This document shows positions 27,369 through 37,555 of a stretch of 64,000 nt of DNA, one piece after another (position 1 is the first letter of the stretch; every line of letters starts with the position of its first letter). This DNA is from Ornithinibacillus bavariensis. Its GTDB lineage: Bacteria; Bacillota; Bacilli; Bacillales; Amphibacillaceae. Below the pieces are notes generated by a model, which was not told the DNA's origin, did not search any database, and saw only the letters and a program-made list of their open reading frames with translations. The position numbers were made by a program, and so were the translations under genes. The stretch spans positions 186,001-250,000 of the forward strand of contig NZ_BORP01000002.1 of assembly GCF_018333235.1 (NCBI RefSeq), given 5' to 3'.

Positions 27369-28277
27369 ATGGTAGAAAATTCCGCAACTGCGGCAGTAAA
27401 AACAAAGGAAATGATTAAAACACCATCTGGTTTTAATATAATATGGCGCGAACTTATGCGAGATAAACTAGCATTAATCTCTCTTATTTGTTTGATTGGT
27501 ATAGCGGCGTTTGTTTATGGAGTCTCATTAGTACTGGATCAAGAGGAGATTGTAAGGGTTGATCTATTCGCTATCTATCAGTCACCAGGAGAAGACTTTA
27601 TTTTAGGAACTGATTATGGTGGAAGGGACGTTTTTGGACAGCTAATAATTGGTACGAAAAACTCCTTATCAATTGCAATAATAGTAACACTAATGACAGG
27701 ATTTATTGGTGTTGTATTTGGATTGGTAGCTGGGTACTTTGGCGGACATATCGATAATATGCTAATGCGTATCCTGGATTTCTTTAATATATTACCTTTC
27801 ACGATGATTGTAATAGCATTTGTAGCTATTGTCCCAACCTATAGTGTCTTGACCTTCTCGATAATTATGGCAGCCTTCTTATGGATGGGAATTGCGAGAT
27901 TAATTCGTTCGAAGGCTCTACAAGAAAAAGAATTAGATTATATACAAGCGGCGAGGACATTAGGCACTTCAAACTTTAAAATAATCTTTAAACATCTTTT
28001 ACCGAATTGTAGTTCACTTATTATCGTAACAATGACACTGAATCTAGCTGCAAATATAGGGTTGGAGTCAGGTCTCTCATTCTTAGGGTTCGGTTTCCCT
28101 GAGGATACACCAAGCTTAGGTACATTATTAAGCTATGCTAGAAACCCACAAACCCTTGAGTATAGGTGGTGGATCTGGGTACCAGCATCTGTCTTAATCC
28201 TAATCTTAATGCTGTGCATTAATAACGTAGGTCAAGCGTTAAAACGTGCTACAGATGCTAGACAAAGAAGAGGATAA
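27369..28277 (+). CDS. Oligopeptide ABC transporter permease, C-type (copy 2)
   Basis: This 302-residue permease starts with ATG 27369, eight bases after GAGGTG. It shares FILGTDYGGRDVFGQL, the EAA loop YIQAARTLGTSNFKIIFKHLLPN and GFGFPEDTPSLGTLL with copy 1. The gap to the binding-protein gene is longer than in copy 1 (218 against 95 bp) and contains a small hairpin (TATACAA/TTGTATA at about 28283-28299), leaving room for an internal promoter. Confidence 0.93.
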   Translation: MVENSATAAVKTKEMIKTPSGFNIIWRELMRDKLALISLICLIGIAAFVYGVSLVLDQEEIVRVDLFAIYQSPGEDFILGTDYGGRDVFGQLIIGTKNSLSIAIIVTLMTGFIGVVFGLVAGYFGGHIDNMLMRILDFFNILPFTMIVIAFVAIVPTYSVLTFSIIMAAFLWMGIARLIRSKALQEKELDYIQAARTLGTSNFKIIFKHLLPNCSSLIIVTMTLNLAANIGLESGLSFLGFGFPEDTPSLGTLLSYARNPQTLEYRWWIWVPASVLILILMLCINNVGQALKRATDARQRRG

Positions 28278-28495
28278 ATTATCTATACAATTTTTGTATA
28301 ATTCGAAATTTCAATGGATAACTAGCCTAGTATTCTAGAAGAAAAATTACACTTTAGGGAGGTGAGGCTGGTTATAGATAGAAAAATGATTAGGTTACCA
28401 TCATTGATGCCTTAAGGGTATGAATGTTGAGTATATAAGTCGATTTATTCGACGATAGGACCAAGGTTCTTTTTAAAAAAGGGAGGGTAATAAGC

Positions 28496-30367
28496 ATGAG
28501 AAAGACAAACTTAATGAAATTGCTATTTGCTCTAATGCTTTCTGTTTTATTAGTATTAGCTGCATGTAGCAAAGACTCATCTAGCGACCCAAAGGGTAAT
28601 GACACAAAAACTGAGGGTAATGCTGGAAAGGATAAAGAAAAGGATAAAGGGGAGATTCTATTCTCTCAGGACGACTTTGAGATGACTACCTCAAATAGTG
28701 GGGAGCCTATCGGAGGCACACTAAATTTCGGTTTAGTATCTGACTCTGTTTTTGAAGGTACTCTAAACTGGAACTTCTATGACGGTGATCCAGACTCTCA
28801 AGTAATTAAATGGTTTGATGAATCATTACTTGATATGGATGCTAACTTTACTTACACACAAGATGGTGCTGCAACATTTAAAACAGAACCATACGAAACA
28901 GAGGAATATCCAAATGGGGTTACAATTGAATTCACAATTCGTGACAATGTAAATTGGCATGATGGTGAGCCTGTAAAAGCTGAAGACTGGGCTTATTCAT
29001 TTGAGGTAATTGGACATCCAGAGTACACTGGTGTTCGTTACGGTCCTGACTTCTCGGATATTGTTGGTATGGATGAATACCATGCAGGAAAAGCAGACAC
29101 AATTTCTGGTATTGAAATTGTTGATGAAAAGACACTAAAAGTTACTTATAAGCAATCTAACCCATCATTATTAACAGGTGGTATCTGGCCATATGCAATG
29201 CCAAAGCATATTTTCAAAGATATTCCTGTAGCGAAAATGGCAGAATCTGATGCAGTACGTAAGAATCCTATTGGTATGGGACCTTACAAAGTTGAAAGCA
29301 TTGTTGCTGGTGAATCAGTTGTTTACTCGAAAAATGCTGACTACTGGCGTGGAGAGCCTGCTTTAGACAAAGTTGTTCTAAAAGTAGTTAATCCGAAAAC
29401 TGTTGTACAAGAATTAGAAACTGGTGGCGTTGACATGATTAACGCATTCCCTGGTGACCAATTCGTAGATAATGCTGATATGTCTAACGTAGAATTCTTA
29501 GCAAACATTGATTTGTACTATGCTTATATTGGATTTAAATTAGGTACATGGGATGCAGAAAAGAAGAGAGTCAAAATGGATCCTAATGCAAAAATGGCTG
29601 ACGTAAACCTACGTAAAGCGATGGCACATGCTGTAGATACAGACTCTATTGGTAAGAAGTTCTATAATGGTCTTCGTTGGAAGGCGACTACTTTAATTCC
29701 ACCTTCACATCCAGAATATCATGATGCTGATAACCCAGGATTAGTATATGACCCTGAGTTAGCGAAGAAGATTCTTGATGATGCTGGCTACAAAGATGTT
29801 GATGGTGATGGATTCCGTGAAGATCCAAATGGTGAGCAATTAGTAATCAACTATGCTGGTCAATCTGGTAGTGATGTTGCTGAACCAATGGCGAAATACT
29901 TTATCCAAGCATGGGAAAATGTTGGTCTAAAAGTACAATTGCTTGATGGACGTCTACATGAATTCAATACATTCTATGATCGCGTAGGTCAATCTGGTGA
30001 AGATGATCCTGCAGTAGATGTCTACGGTGGAGGTTGGGGCGTAGGCTCTGACGTTAACCCTTATGGTTTATATGGTCCAGACCAAATGTTTAACTTCCCA
30101 CGTTATGAAAGTGAAAAGAATAGCGAGCTACTAGCAAAAGGTGTTTCTATGGAAGCATTTGATGTAGAATATCGTAAGCAGGTTTACAAAGAGTGGCAAC
30201 AACTTATGACTGAGGAAGTTCCTGTATTCCCAACTCTATATGCTCTTGAACTTGTTCCGGTTAACAAGCGTGTTGTAAACTACACACTTGATCGTAATGT
30301 TAATTCACTATACGAAGTTGGCGTTACTCAAGAAGAACCATTTAAAGCAGAAAAGAAGAAAAAATAA
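28496..30367 (+). CDS. Oligopeptide ABC transporter substrate-binding lipoprotein (copy 2)
   Basis: This 623-residue family 5 binding lipoprotein (LAAC, Cys24) is paralogous to the 22143-23957 product. Shared segments include NPIG.GPYKVESIV, MADVNLR.AM, KKFYNGLRW.ATTLI and the C-terminal FPTLY. It has a longer charged linker after the lipid Cys, and insertions such as KTEPYETEEYPNG. Differences inside the domain suggest the two copies differ in peptide preference. The ribosome site is GGGAGG. The C-terminus is Lys-rich (KAEKKKK). Confidence 0.92.
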   Translation: MRKTNLMKLLFALMLSVLLVLAACSKDSSSDPKGNDTKTEGNAGKDKEKDKGEILFSQDDFEMTTSNSGEPIGGTLNFGLVSDSVFEGTLNWNFYDGDPDSQVIKWFDESLLDMDANFTYTQDGAATFKTEPYETEEYPNGVTIEFTIRDNVNWHDGEPVKAEDWAYSFEVIGHPEYTGVRYGPDFSDIVGMDEYHAGKADTISGIEIVDEKTLKVTYKQSNPSLLTGGIWPYAMPKHIFKDIPVAKMAESDAVRKNPIGMGPYKVESIVAGESVVYSKNADYWRGEPALDKVVLKVVNPKTVVQELETGGVDMINAFPGDQFVDNADMSNVEFLANIDLYYAYIGFKLGTWDAEKKRVKMDPNAKMADVNLRKAMAHAVDTDSIGKKFYNGLRWKATTLIPPSHPEYHDADNPGLVYDPELAKKILDDAGYKDVDGDGFREDPNGEQLVINYAGQSGSDVAEPMAKYFIQAWENVGLKVQLLDGRLHEFNTFYDRVGQSGEDDPAVDVYGGGWGVGSDVNPYGLYGPDQMFNFPRYESEKNSELLAKGVSMEAFDVEYRKQVYKEWQQLMTEEVPVFPTLYALELVPVNKRVVNYTLDRNVNSLYEVGVTQEEPFKAEKKKK

Positions 30368-30375
30368 ATGAATTG

Positions 30376-30412
30376 ATAAAGGGGTCACATCATAGTGGCC
30401 TCTTTATTTTTT
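30376..30412 (+). terminator. Terminator of D-F-B-C-A copy 2
   Basis: The stem AGGGGTCAC / GTGGCCTCT (with GU pairs) is followed by a T-rich tract. Confidence 0.75.
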
Positions 30413-30555
30413 TGGCAAGGCAGTAATTTGTTCACAAGTTACTCTCTTACCCATGGTCAATAATAGGTAATAGAATTAGTAGCGAAGCACAAATATCCGA
30501 CTTTTTACTCAAATCTACTAAGCTTGTTATAAATCATAGTGGTTTTGGTAATCCT

Positions 30556-30583
30556 TGTAACAGACTTTTAAGAGTCTTGTAAC
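30556..30583 (+). promoter_or_regulatory. Paired TGTAAC half-sites (WalR-like) before the LysM-3D gene
   Basis: TGTAAC occurs at 30556-30561 and again at 30578-30583, 22 bp start to start, with a near-palindrome between them. The WalR motif is TGTWAH-N5-TGTWAH (11 bp start to start), so this is the same half-site at twice the spacing. WalR controls yocH in B. subtilis, whose product has the same domain layout as the gene downstream. Confidence 0.4.
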
Positions 30584-30646
30584 GGCACAGTCTAGTAACC
30601 TATGTTAGAGTAGGCATTGTGTCCGGAAAAATAAGGAGGGACTACT

Positions 30647-31363
30647 ATGAAGAATTTAGTAGCTATGTTAGCTACAGGAATTGTGCTCATGAGCCCAACA
30701 ATGAGTGCTTCTGCTCTAGAATATGAGGTTGTTAAAGGAGATACCTTATGGGAAATTGCACAGGAACACGACACATCAGTAGAATCTTTACTTGAAATAA
30801 ATGATCTGCAATCAGATATGATTTTTCCTAAACAAAAACTAGAAGTCTATGAAAAGCATCTCGTAGAAAAAGGAGATACATTATATGCTATTTCTAAAAA
30901 ATATGGTGTCCGTGTAGAAGAATTAAAAACTTGGAATGAATTGGATTCTGACCTTATTCTAGTAGGACAAGAACTAGAAATTAGAGAGGAACAGGTCGAA
31001 GAAGTAGCGGCAACACAGGCTATTAAAACGACAGATTCTAGTACAGTGACTAATAAAGTTGAAAAACCAGAAGGTAGGACATTAACGGTTGTAGCTACGG
31101 CATACACCGCAGAATGTGAAGGGTGTTCAGGAATTACTTATACGGGAATAAATCTAAATAAAGATCGAAATGCAAAGGTAATTGCAGTTGATCCAACTGT
31201 TATTCCCCTGGGCTCAAAGGTTTATGTAGAAGGGTATGGATATGCAATTGCTGGTGATATTGGCGGAGCAATAAAAGGAAATCGAATTGATATCCACTTA
31301 CCGACAGAACAGGAAGCACTCAATTGGGGTGTAAAAGAAGTTAAGGTTACTATTGTGGAGTAA
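30647..31363 (+). CDS. Secreted LysM-3D cell-wall protein (YocH-like)
   Basis: This 238-residue protein has a Sec signal peptide (cleavage near SASA, residue 23), two LysM peptidoglycan-binding domains (about 26-69 and 72-113, each with KGDTL), a Thr/Val-rich linker, and a C-terminal 3D domain. The three conserved aspartates that name the 3D domain are present in IAVDP, AGDIGGAIKG and NRIDIH. Domain order matches Bacillus YocH and related wall hydrolases, so a muralytic activity on the cell wall is expected. The ribosome site is AAGGAGG. It is monocistronic with a clear terminator. Confidence 0.9.
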   Translation: MKNLVAMLATGIVLMSPTMSASALEYEVVKGDTLWEIAQEHDTSVESLLEINDLQSDMIFPKQKLEVYEKHLVEKGDTLYAISKKYGVRVEELKTWNELDSDLILVGQELEIREEQVEEVAATQAIKTTDSSTVTNKVEKPEGRTLTVVATAYTAECEGCSGITYTGINLNKDRNAKVIAVDPTVIPLGSKVYVEGYGYAIAGDIGGAIKGNRIDIHLPTEQEALNWGVKEVKVTIVE

Positions 31364-31372
31364 CTATAATAT

Positions 31373-31416
31373 AAGGGAAGCTGTTGTCATTATGACAATG
31401 CTTCCCTTTATTATAT
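31373..31416. terminator. Bidirectional terminator between convergent genes
   Basis: The stem AAGGGAAGC / GCTTCCCTT with an inner TTGTCAT/ATGACAA pairing is flanked by T-rich DNA on both strands. It serves the LysM-3D gene and the small minus-strand peptide gene. Confidence 0.85.
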
Positions 31417-31424
31417 TGAAAATT

Positions 31425-31556
31425 CTATGATTGAATATCTATCGTATTAGGTGAATCTGGTGTAATAACTTCAGATTCATTTGTTGCATGGGTCACTCCG
31501 ATAACTCCGAAGCCTACAATTAGCATAAGGAAAACAACAATTAAGGCCTTTCTCAC
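31425..31556 (-). CDS. Small 43-residue secreted or membrane peptide
   Basis: A short minus-strand ORF starts with GTG 31556 behind a strong GGAGG (spacing about 7). The product begins MRKALIVVFLMLIVG, has a hydrophobic core to about residue 20, then THA followed by a polar acidic tail (TNESEVITPDSPN...). This could be a signal peptide cleaved after THA or a single membrane span. The size and layout resemble Phr-type signalling precursors, but no Rap gene is next to it, so that is only a possibility. A longer in-frame ORF (to 31655) has no ribosome site. The gene has its own terminator. Confidence 0.55.
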   Translation of the reverse strand: MRKALIVVFLMLIVGFGVIGVTHATNESEVITPDSPNTIDIQS

Positions 31557-31759
31557 GGTTATTCCTCCACAAATTAATATCACTAAAAATAGTATAATAA
31601 TAGAAGTACTAGTAAACAATGATAAACTTACAATATTAGTAGGTAATTTTTTCAAAAGTATGTAGTAGAAGGAAGAGCAGGAAGAATGATAGAAAACAAA
31701 TATAGTATGTTAGTAAACATTTCCGCTACATTATGATAAACTATAAATGATTAACTACT

Positions 31760-31774
31760 TGGTAACGCTTTCAA
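31760..31774. promoter_or_regulatory. cre site upstream of kbl-tdh
   Basis: The minus-strand reading TTGAAAGCGTTACCA fits the CcpA consensus WTGNAANCGNWNNCW at every fixed position. It lies about 12 bp downstream of a possible -10 TATAAA (31742-31747) and 32 bp before the kbl start, a place where bound CcpA would block transcription. Confidence 0.75.
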
Positions 31775-31805
31775 AGTGAGAAAAGATCATGAGGAGGTAC
31801 GAGTG

Positions 31806-32996
31806 ATGTCAAGTAAAGTATTAGATGTGTTTTTAAATGAGAACTTAGCGGAATTGAAGGCTAATGGATTATACAATGAGATTGAACCTGTACAGGGACC
31901 AAATGGGCCAATTATTGATATAAATGGGAAAAAACTTATTAACCTATCATCCAATAATTATTTAGGACTTGCAACAGATGAGAGATTGAAAAAGGTAGCA
32001 AAAGAAGCCGTGGATACTCATGGTGTAGGTGCTGGTGCGGTTCGAACTATTAATGGAACGTTAAATCTGCATATTGAACTAGAAAAAAAACTTGCTGAAT
32101 TTAAAGGAACTGAGGCTGTTATTTCATATCAATCAGGATTTAATTGTAATATGGCAGCAATCTCAGCTGTCATGGATAAAAATGATGCCATTTTATCTGA
32201 TGAACTAAACCATGCTTCAATAATCGATGGCTGCCGTTTATCTAAGGCAAAAATTATTCGTTTTGGACATTCCGACATGGATGACTTGCGCAAAAAGGCG
32301 AAAGAAGCCGTAGATTCTGGACTTTATAATAAAATCATGGTTATCACAGATGGTGTATTTTCCATGGATGGTGATATAGCTAAGCTTCCAGAAATTGTAG
32401 AAATTGCCGAGGAATTTGATTTAATTACTTATGTTGATGATGCACATGGATCAGGTGTATTAGGAAAAGGTGCTGGAACAGTAAAGCATTTTGGACTTCA
32501 AGATAAAGTGGATTTCCAAATGGGTACTCTTTCTAAAGCAATAGGCGTTATCGGTGGATATGTTGCGGGAAAGGCAAATCTTATTGAATGGTTAAAGGTA
32601 AGATCACGCCCATTTTTATTCTCTACAGCTGTATCACCTGCAGATGCGGTGGCAAGTAGACGTGCGGTAGAAATATTAATGGAAAGTACCGAACTACATG
32701 ATAAGCTATGGGAAAACGGGAACTATTTGAAGGCAGGCTTGAAGCAACTAGGATTTAATATTGGGAACAGTGAAACACCAATAACACCATGTATTATTGG
32801 TGAAGAAAAAGCTGCACAGGAATTTAGCAGACGATTATTGGAAGCTGGAGTATACGCAAAATCAATTGTTTTTCCAACTGTACCAAAGGGTACTGGTCGT
32901 GTGAGAAATATGCCAACTGCTGCCCACACGAAGGAAATGCTAGACCAAGCTATACAAGCATATGAAAAAGTTGGTAAAGAGATGGGATTGATCTAA
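31806..32996 (+). CDS. kbl: Glycine C-acetyltransferase (2-amino-3-ketobutyrate CoA ligase)
   Basis: This 396-residue PLP enzyme of the alpha-oxoamine synthase family splits 2-amino-3-ketobutyrate with CoA into glycine and acetyl-CoA. Visible motifs: [11 protein letters not shown] near the start, the [10 protein letters not shown] region, [15 protein letters not shown], and the PLP lysine in [17 protein letters not shown] 31806 is chosen, eight bases after GAGGAGG; GTG 31803 is also possible. Related 8-amino-7-oxononanoate synthases share the fold, but the neighbouring threonine dehydrogenase settles the role. A cre site sits upstream. Confidence 0.93.
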   Translation: MSSKVLDVFLNENLAELKANGLYNEIEPVQGPNGPIIDINGKKLINLSSNNYLGLATDERLKKVAKEAVDTHGVGAGAVRTINGTLNLHIELEKKLAEFKGTEAVISYQSGFNCNMAAISAVMDKNDAILSDELNHASIIDGCRLSKAKIIRFGHSDMDDLRKKAKEAVDSGLYNKIMVITDGVFSMDGDIAKLPEIVEIAEEFDLITYVDDAHGSGVLGKGAGTVKHFGLQDKVDFQMGTLSKAIGVIGGYVAGKANLIEWLKVRSRPFLFSTAVSPADAVASRRAVEILMESTELHDKLWENGNYLKAGLKQLGFNIGNSETPITPCIIGEEKAAQEFSRRLLEAGVYAKSIVFPTVPKGTGRVRNMPTAAHTKEMLDQAIQAYEKVGKEMGLI

Positions 32997-33096
32997 TAGA
33001 TTACGTGTTTTACTGCAAAATCATCACAATGACATTCGCTAGACCTAAAGCGATGATAATTACTTATTAATGAATATTACGTAAGAGGGGAACAGT

Positions 33097-34041
33097 ATGA
33101 AAAAAATACTCATTACTGGAGCTTTAGGCCAAATTGGTTCAGAGCTAATCACGAAATTGCGAACAGAATACGGCGAATCTAATATCGTAGCTACAGATAT
33201 ACGTTTTTCTGAAGAAGAGGCACAAAAGGGTCCCTTTGAAGTGGTTGATGTAACTAATCCTGATCGTATTTATCAAGTTGCAAAAGCTCATCAGGTAGAC
33301 ACCATTATGCATTTGGCCGCACTTTTATCTGCAACAGCGGAAAAAATGCCAAAAACAGCTTGGGATATTAACATGGGTGGGTTAATGAATGCACTGGAGG
33401 TAGCGCGTGAATTAAATTTACAGTTTTTCACGCCAAGTTCAATTGGAGCCTTTGGGCCATCAACTCCAAAGGACAGCACACCTCAAGACACATTACAACG
33501 ACCAACAACAATGTATGGTGTTAATAAAGTAGCAGGTGAATTACTCTGTGATTACTACTTCCAACGTTTTGGTGTTGATACTCGTGGTGTTCGTTTCCCT
33601 GGATTAATCTCATATGTAACACCACCAGGTGGTGGAACAACAGATTATGCGGTTGAAATCTATTATGAAGCTATTAAAAGTAAAGCATACACCTCCTACA
33701 TTGCAGAAGGAACCTATATGGATATGATGTATATGCCAGATGCTCTTCATGCAATCGTTCAACTAATGGAGGCAGATCCTGCTAAGCTCGAACATCGAAA
33801 TGCCTTTAACATCTCAGCAATTTCAGCAGAGCCTATGGACTTTGCGAAAGCAATACAAAGACATATTCCAGATTTTAAATTATCATTTCATGTTGATCCA
33901 GTACGTCAAAAAATTGCTGACAGCTGGCCAAATAGCATTGATTCCTCAGCAGCAGAGGCAGAATGGGGATTTAAAGCAAAGTATGATATTGATGCGATGA
34001 CAAAAGAAATGCTAGATAGACTCGAGTTAAAATTAAAATAA
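33097..34041 (+). CDS. tdh: L-threonine 3-dehydrogenase (SDR/epimerase type)
   Basis: This 314-residue NAD-dependent enzyme of the extended SDR (epimerase-like) class oxidises L-threonine to 2-amino-3-ketobutyrate, the substrate of Kbl. The Rossmann motif is [12 protein letters not shown]. The catalytic Tyr-Lys pair is in [10 protein letters not shown], with the Ser in [10 protein letters not shown]. The [20 protein letters not shown] and [13 protein letters not shown] segments are typical of this threonine dehydrogenase group. It lies 100 bp after kbl without a terminator between, so the two form a threonine-to-glycine operon. The ribosome site is AAGAGGGGA. Confidence 0.93.
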   Translation: MKKILITGALGQIGSELITKLRTEYGESNIVATDIRFSEEEAQKGPFEVVDVTNPDRIYQVAKAHQVDTIMHLAALLSATAEKMPKTAWDINMGGLMNALEVARELNLQFFTPSSIGAFGPSTPKDSTPQDTLQRPTTMYGVNKVAGELLCDYYFQRFGVDTRGVRFPGLISYVTPPGGGTTDYAVEIYYEAIKSKAYTSYIAEGTYMDMMYMPDALHAIVQLMEADPAKLEHRNAFNISAISAEPMDFAKAIQRHIPDFKLSFHVDPVRQKIADSWPNSIDSSAAEAEWGFKAKYDIDAMTKEMLDRLELKLK

Positions 34042-34050
34042 AAGAATGAT

Positions 34051-34084
34051 AGACACTCTCATGCAATGTGAGAGTGTCTTTTAT
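34051..34084 (+). terminator. Terminator of kbl-tdh
   Basis: The perfect stem AGACACTCTC / GAGAGTGTCT is followed by TTTTAT. Confidence 0.9.
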
Positions 34085-34123
34085 AGTTGTAACTGGATAA
34101 ATTTGTAAGAGTACGAATATGTG

Positions 34124-34290
34124 AAGAGCATGGCTCGCTATCCTGAAGATGCGACTTTTAAAGGAAGGAATAGCCCGCCCACTGAAATGAGAAATATTCA
34201 CCCGTTATCTGAGACTGTACCCCGAAAAATGAAAGAATGTTCCCACCGTCAAGGACTATGCGTCCAAAAAAGAAAAGTATGCACCCGTCC
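34124..34290. repeat. Highly degenerate ~41-bp (2 x ~20) tandem repeat
   Basis: Segments such as GAATGTTCCCACCGTC, GTATGCACCCGTCC, ATATTCACCCGTT and GAATAGCCCGCCCAC recur at about 20- or 41-bp steps between the tdh terminator and the terminator of the opposing ABC-F gene. The copies agree only moderately, so this looks like an old, decayed minisatellite. Nothing else is seen in this 280-bp gap. Confidence 0.45.
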
Positions 34291-34329
34291 TTCGTCTATC
34301 AAGGTTCTTAGAACTATAGCCATCCAACA

Positions 34330-34355
34330 AAATTACCCCTTGCAGAAGCAAGGGG
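34330..34355 (-). terminator. Terminator of the ABC-F gene
   Basis: On the minus strand, CCCCTTGC / GCAAGGGG with a four-base loop is followed by TAATTTTG, just after the ABC-F stop codon. Confidence 0.8.
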
Positions 34356-34365
34356 CACCATAATA

Positions 34366-35991
<1,626 letters not shown>

Positions 35992-36080
35992 TTAATAGAT
36001 TTTCCTCCATCATTATATACTCAACGTTAGCTTACGGGATTTAAGCACTTTCGTCAATGTAAAACCTTGATTTTATCGAT

Positions 36081-36101
36081 ATTTGAATAATTTATTCAAA
36101 T
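36081..36101. promoter_or_regulatory. Perfect 21-bp palindrome between divergent genes
   Basis: ATTTGAATAA and TTATTCAAAT are perfect 10-bp arms around a single T. It lies between the divergent ABC-F and papain-like hydrolase genes, where an operator for a dimeric repressor would be expected. No regulator gene is adjacent. Confidence 0.45.
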
Positions 36102-36137
36102 CTTTTTGAAAAATAGTCTTGTATATTTCTTGTTTTT

Positions 36138-36168
36138 TCGGTAAAGTTTTGTTATATCCGTTTACCGA
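36138..36168 (+). repeat. Inverted repeat in leader of the papain-like hydrolase gene
   Basis: TCGGTAAA / TTTACCGA, 8-bp perfect arms with a 15-base loop, lies 52 bp before the start codon at 36221. It could be a leader hairpin or operator. Confidence 0.4.
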
Positions 36169-36220
36169 GAAAGAAGATAGAAAGAAACTCGGTTTTGTTA
36201 GTTTGAGTGGAGGGGAAAAC

Positions 36221-36832
36221 ATGAGAGAAAGGACGATCTACTTTATCTTCACAGATACAGGGACATACCTTTCAAGACTTATAAACTTTTTTACCCATAA
36301 GCCCTTGAATCATGTTTCAATTGGTTTTGACCATGAATTAAAAGAGGTTTATAGCTTTGGTCGCGTTAATCCGAAGAACCCGTTTAGTGGCGGTTTTGTT
36401 CGTGAAGATATTAGAGGAGACTTTCTGAAGGATTCCAATAGTGCTGTATATACACTGAATATTACAGAACAGGAATACATCCTAATACGACATCATATCA
36501 AAGAAATTGAGAAAAGAGCTTCTGACTATAAGTACAATTTTATTGGATTATTAGGAATCTTATTTAAGATTGATATACGTAGAAAGAATGCATTCTTTTG
36601 CTCACAATTTGTAGCGACTGTATTACAGGATACGGAGTCTTTTAAGATATCAAAACCATCTAACTTTGTAACACCTGCTGACATCCGAGAACGTTCAGAA
36701 TTACAATTAATATTCCAAGGTAGATTAGGTGACTATCCAAAACATCAGCTCGCAGAGGAAGTTTTGGATCTACCAAAGAAATCTTTTTTCTATTTACTTT
36801 CGAAAAAGGTAAAACAGTTTGTTGTACGATAA
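36221..36832 (+). CDS. Permuted papain-like (YiiX/NlpC-P60-type) hydrolase
   Basis: This 203-residue cytosolic protein starts at ATG 36221 behind GGAGGGG; an in-frame upstream start (36119) has no ribosome site. The layout fits circularly permuted papain-fold enzymes of the YiiX type: a conserved His early in LNHVSIGFD and a Cys late in AFFCSQFVATVL, which would form the catalytic pair. Related proteins act as amidases or lipid/peptide hydrolases, but the substrate is unknown here. It has no signal peptide. A bidirectional terminator follows. Confidence 0.7.
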   Translation: MRERTIYFIFTDTGTYLSRLINFFTHKPLNHVSIGFDHELKEVYSFGRVNPKNPFSGGFVREDIRGDFLKDSNSAVYTLNITEQEYILIRHHIKEIEKRASDYKYNFIGLLGILFKIDIRRKNAFFCSQFVATVLQDTESFKISKPSNFVTPADIRERSELQLIFQGRLGDYPKHQLAEEVLDLPKKSFFYLLSKKVKQFVVR

Positions 36833-36840
36833 TATGTCAT

Positions 36841-36906
36841 TAAAAAGGTCCTTCCCCCTATTAAGTTACAAGTGATAGTAATTAATAGGAGGAAGGACCC
36901 TTTTGT
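36841..36906. terminator. Bidirectional terminator
   Basis: A long stem (AAAAGGTCCTTCC and CCTATTAA paired with TTAATAGG and GGAAGGACC) has T-runs on both strands. It separates the hydrolase gene from ypmS. Confidence 0.9.
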
Positions 36907-36907
36907 T

Positions 36908-37537
36908 TTATTTACGCAGCAATGTTTCTATCCCGAGTGATTCATACGGCACCTTTATTTTAAACGCGAGATTATTGCCCTCTAAGTCCAACCGTTCTAC
37001 ACTAACATGGAAGTTACTTTTAATATCCATATCTGTTACTGCTATATAGATTTCTTCCCCATCAGGATTAATCGTAATCCAATTAGGAGTCGGTAAATAT
37101 TTTTCCATATATTCCATTACCTTTTGGTTAGGTAATTTTAATAAACCAAGTGAAATGGACTTTTGCTTTAAAATTACATCTCCGTTTTTCTGGACAAATG
37201 GCTCGAAGTGGATGGAGATAGGGACCGTTGTAGAAAATACTGGCAATTCCCCTGTTAGTTCTACATCCTCCTCCAGCAACACTCTAAATTGATGCTCCGA
37301 ATCCTTCAAGTATTCATACATATAAGCATTCACAAGCTCATTTAAGTTCTTTTTAGTCGTTCGTATAATAAATTCAGAGCTTTCCGTTGTGAAATGTTCC
37401 TGTGTCATGGGAAGTTCTCGATGCTCTACCGGCCAGAAAATTAGTGCAATGAGTATAAGAAGAATAGCTATATTGATGAAAAGGATGGCAAAGAAGGATA
37501 TTTTCCATATCGCCTTATGCTGTTTATTGTTTTCCAT
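36908..37537 (-). CDS. ypmS: YpmS family protein (DUF2140)
   Basis: This protein of about 209 residues matches Bacillus YpmS. It has one N-terminal membrane segment (ISFFAILFINIAILLILIAL) and an extracellular domain with QEHFTTESSEFIIRTTKKNLNELVN and KSISLGLLKLP. Function is unknown; it always travels with ypmR. I take ATG 37537 (GAAGG eight bases upstream) rather than GTG 37546. It is 18 bases downstream of ypmR and probably cotranscribed. Confidence 0.88.
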   Translation of the reverse strand: MENNKQHKAIWKISFFAILFINIAILLILIALIFWPVEHRELPMTQEHFTTESSEFIIRTTKKNLNELVNAYMYEYLKDSEHQFRVLLEEDVELTGELPVFSTTVPISIHFEPFVQKNGDVILKQKSISLGLLKLPNQKVMEYMEKYLPTPNWITINPDGEEIYIAVTDMDIKSNFHVSVERLDLEGNNLAFKIKVPYESLGIETLLRK

Positions 37538-37555
37538 TCTTTTCACCTTCTACTG

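Noticed and set aside
34121-34363. 80-codon plus-strand ORF after tdh
   Set aside because: It runs through the degenerate repeat and the opposing terminator, has no ribosome site and encodes no recognisable protein.
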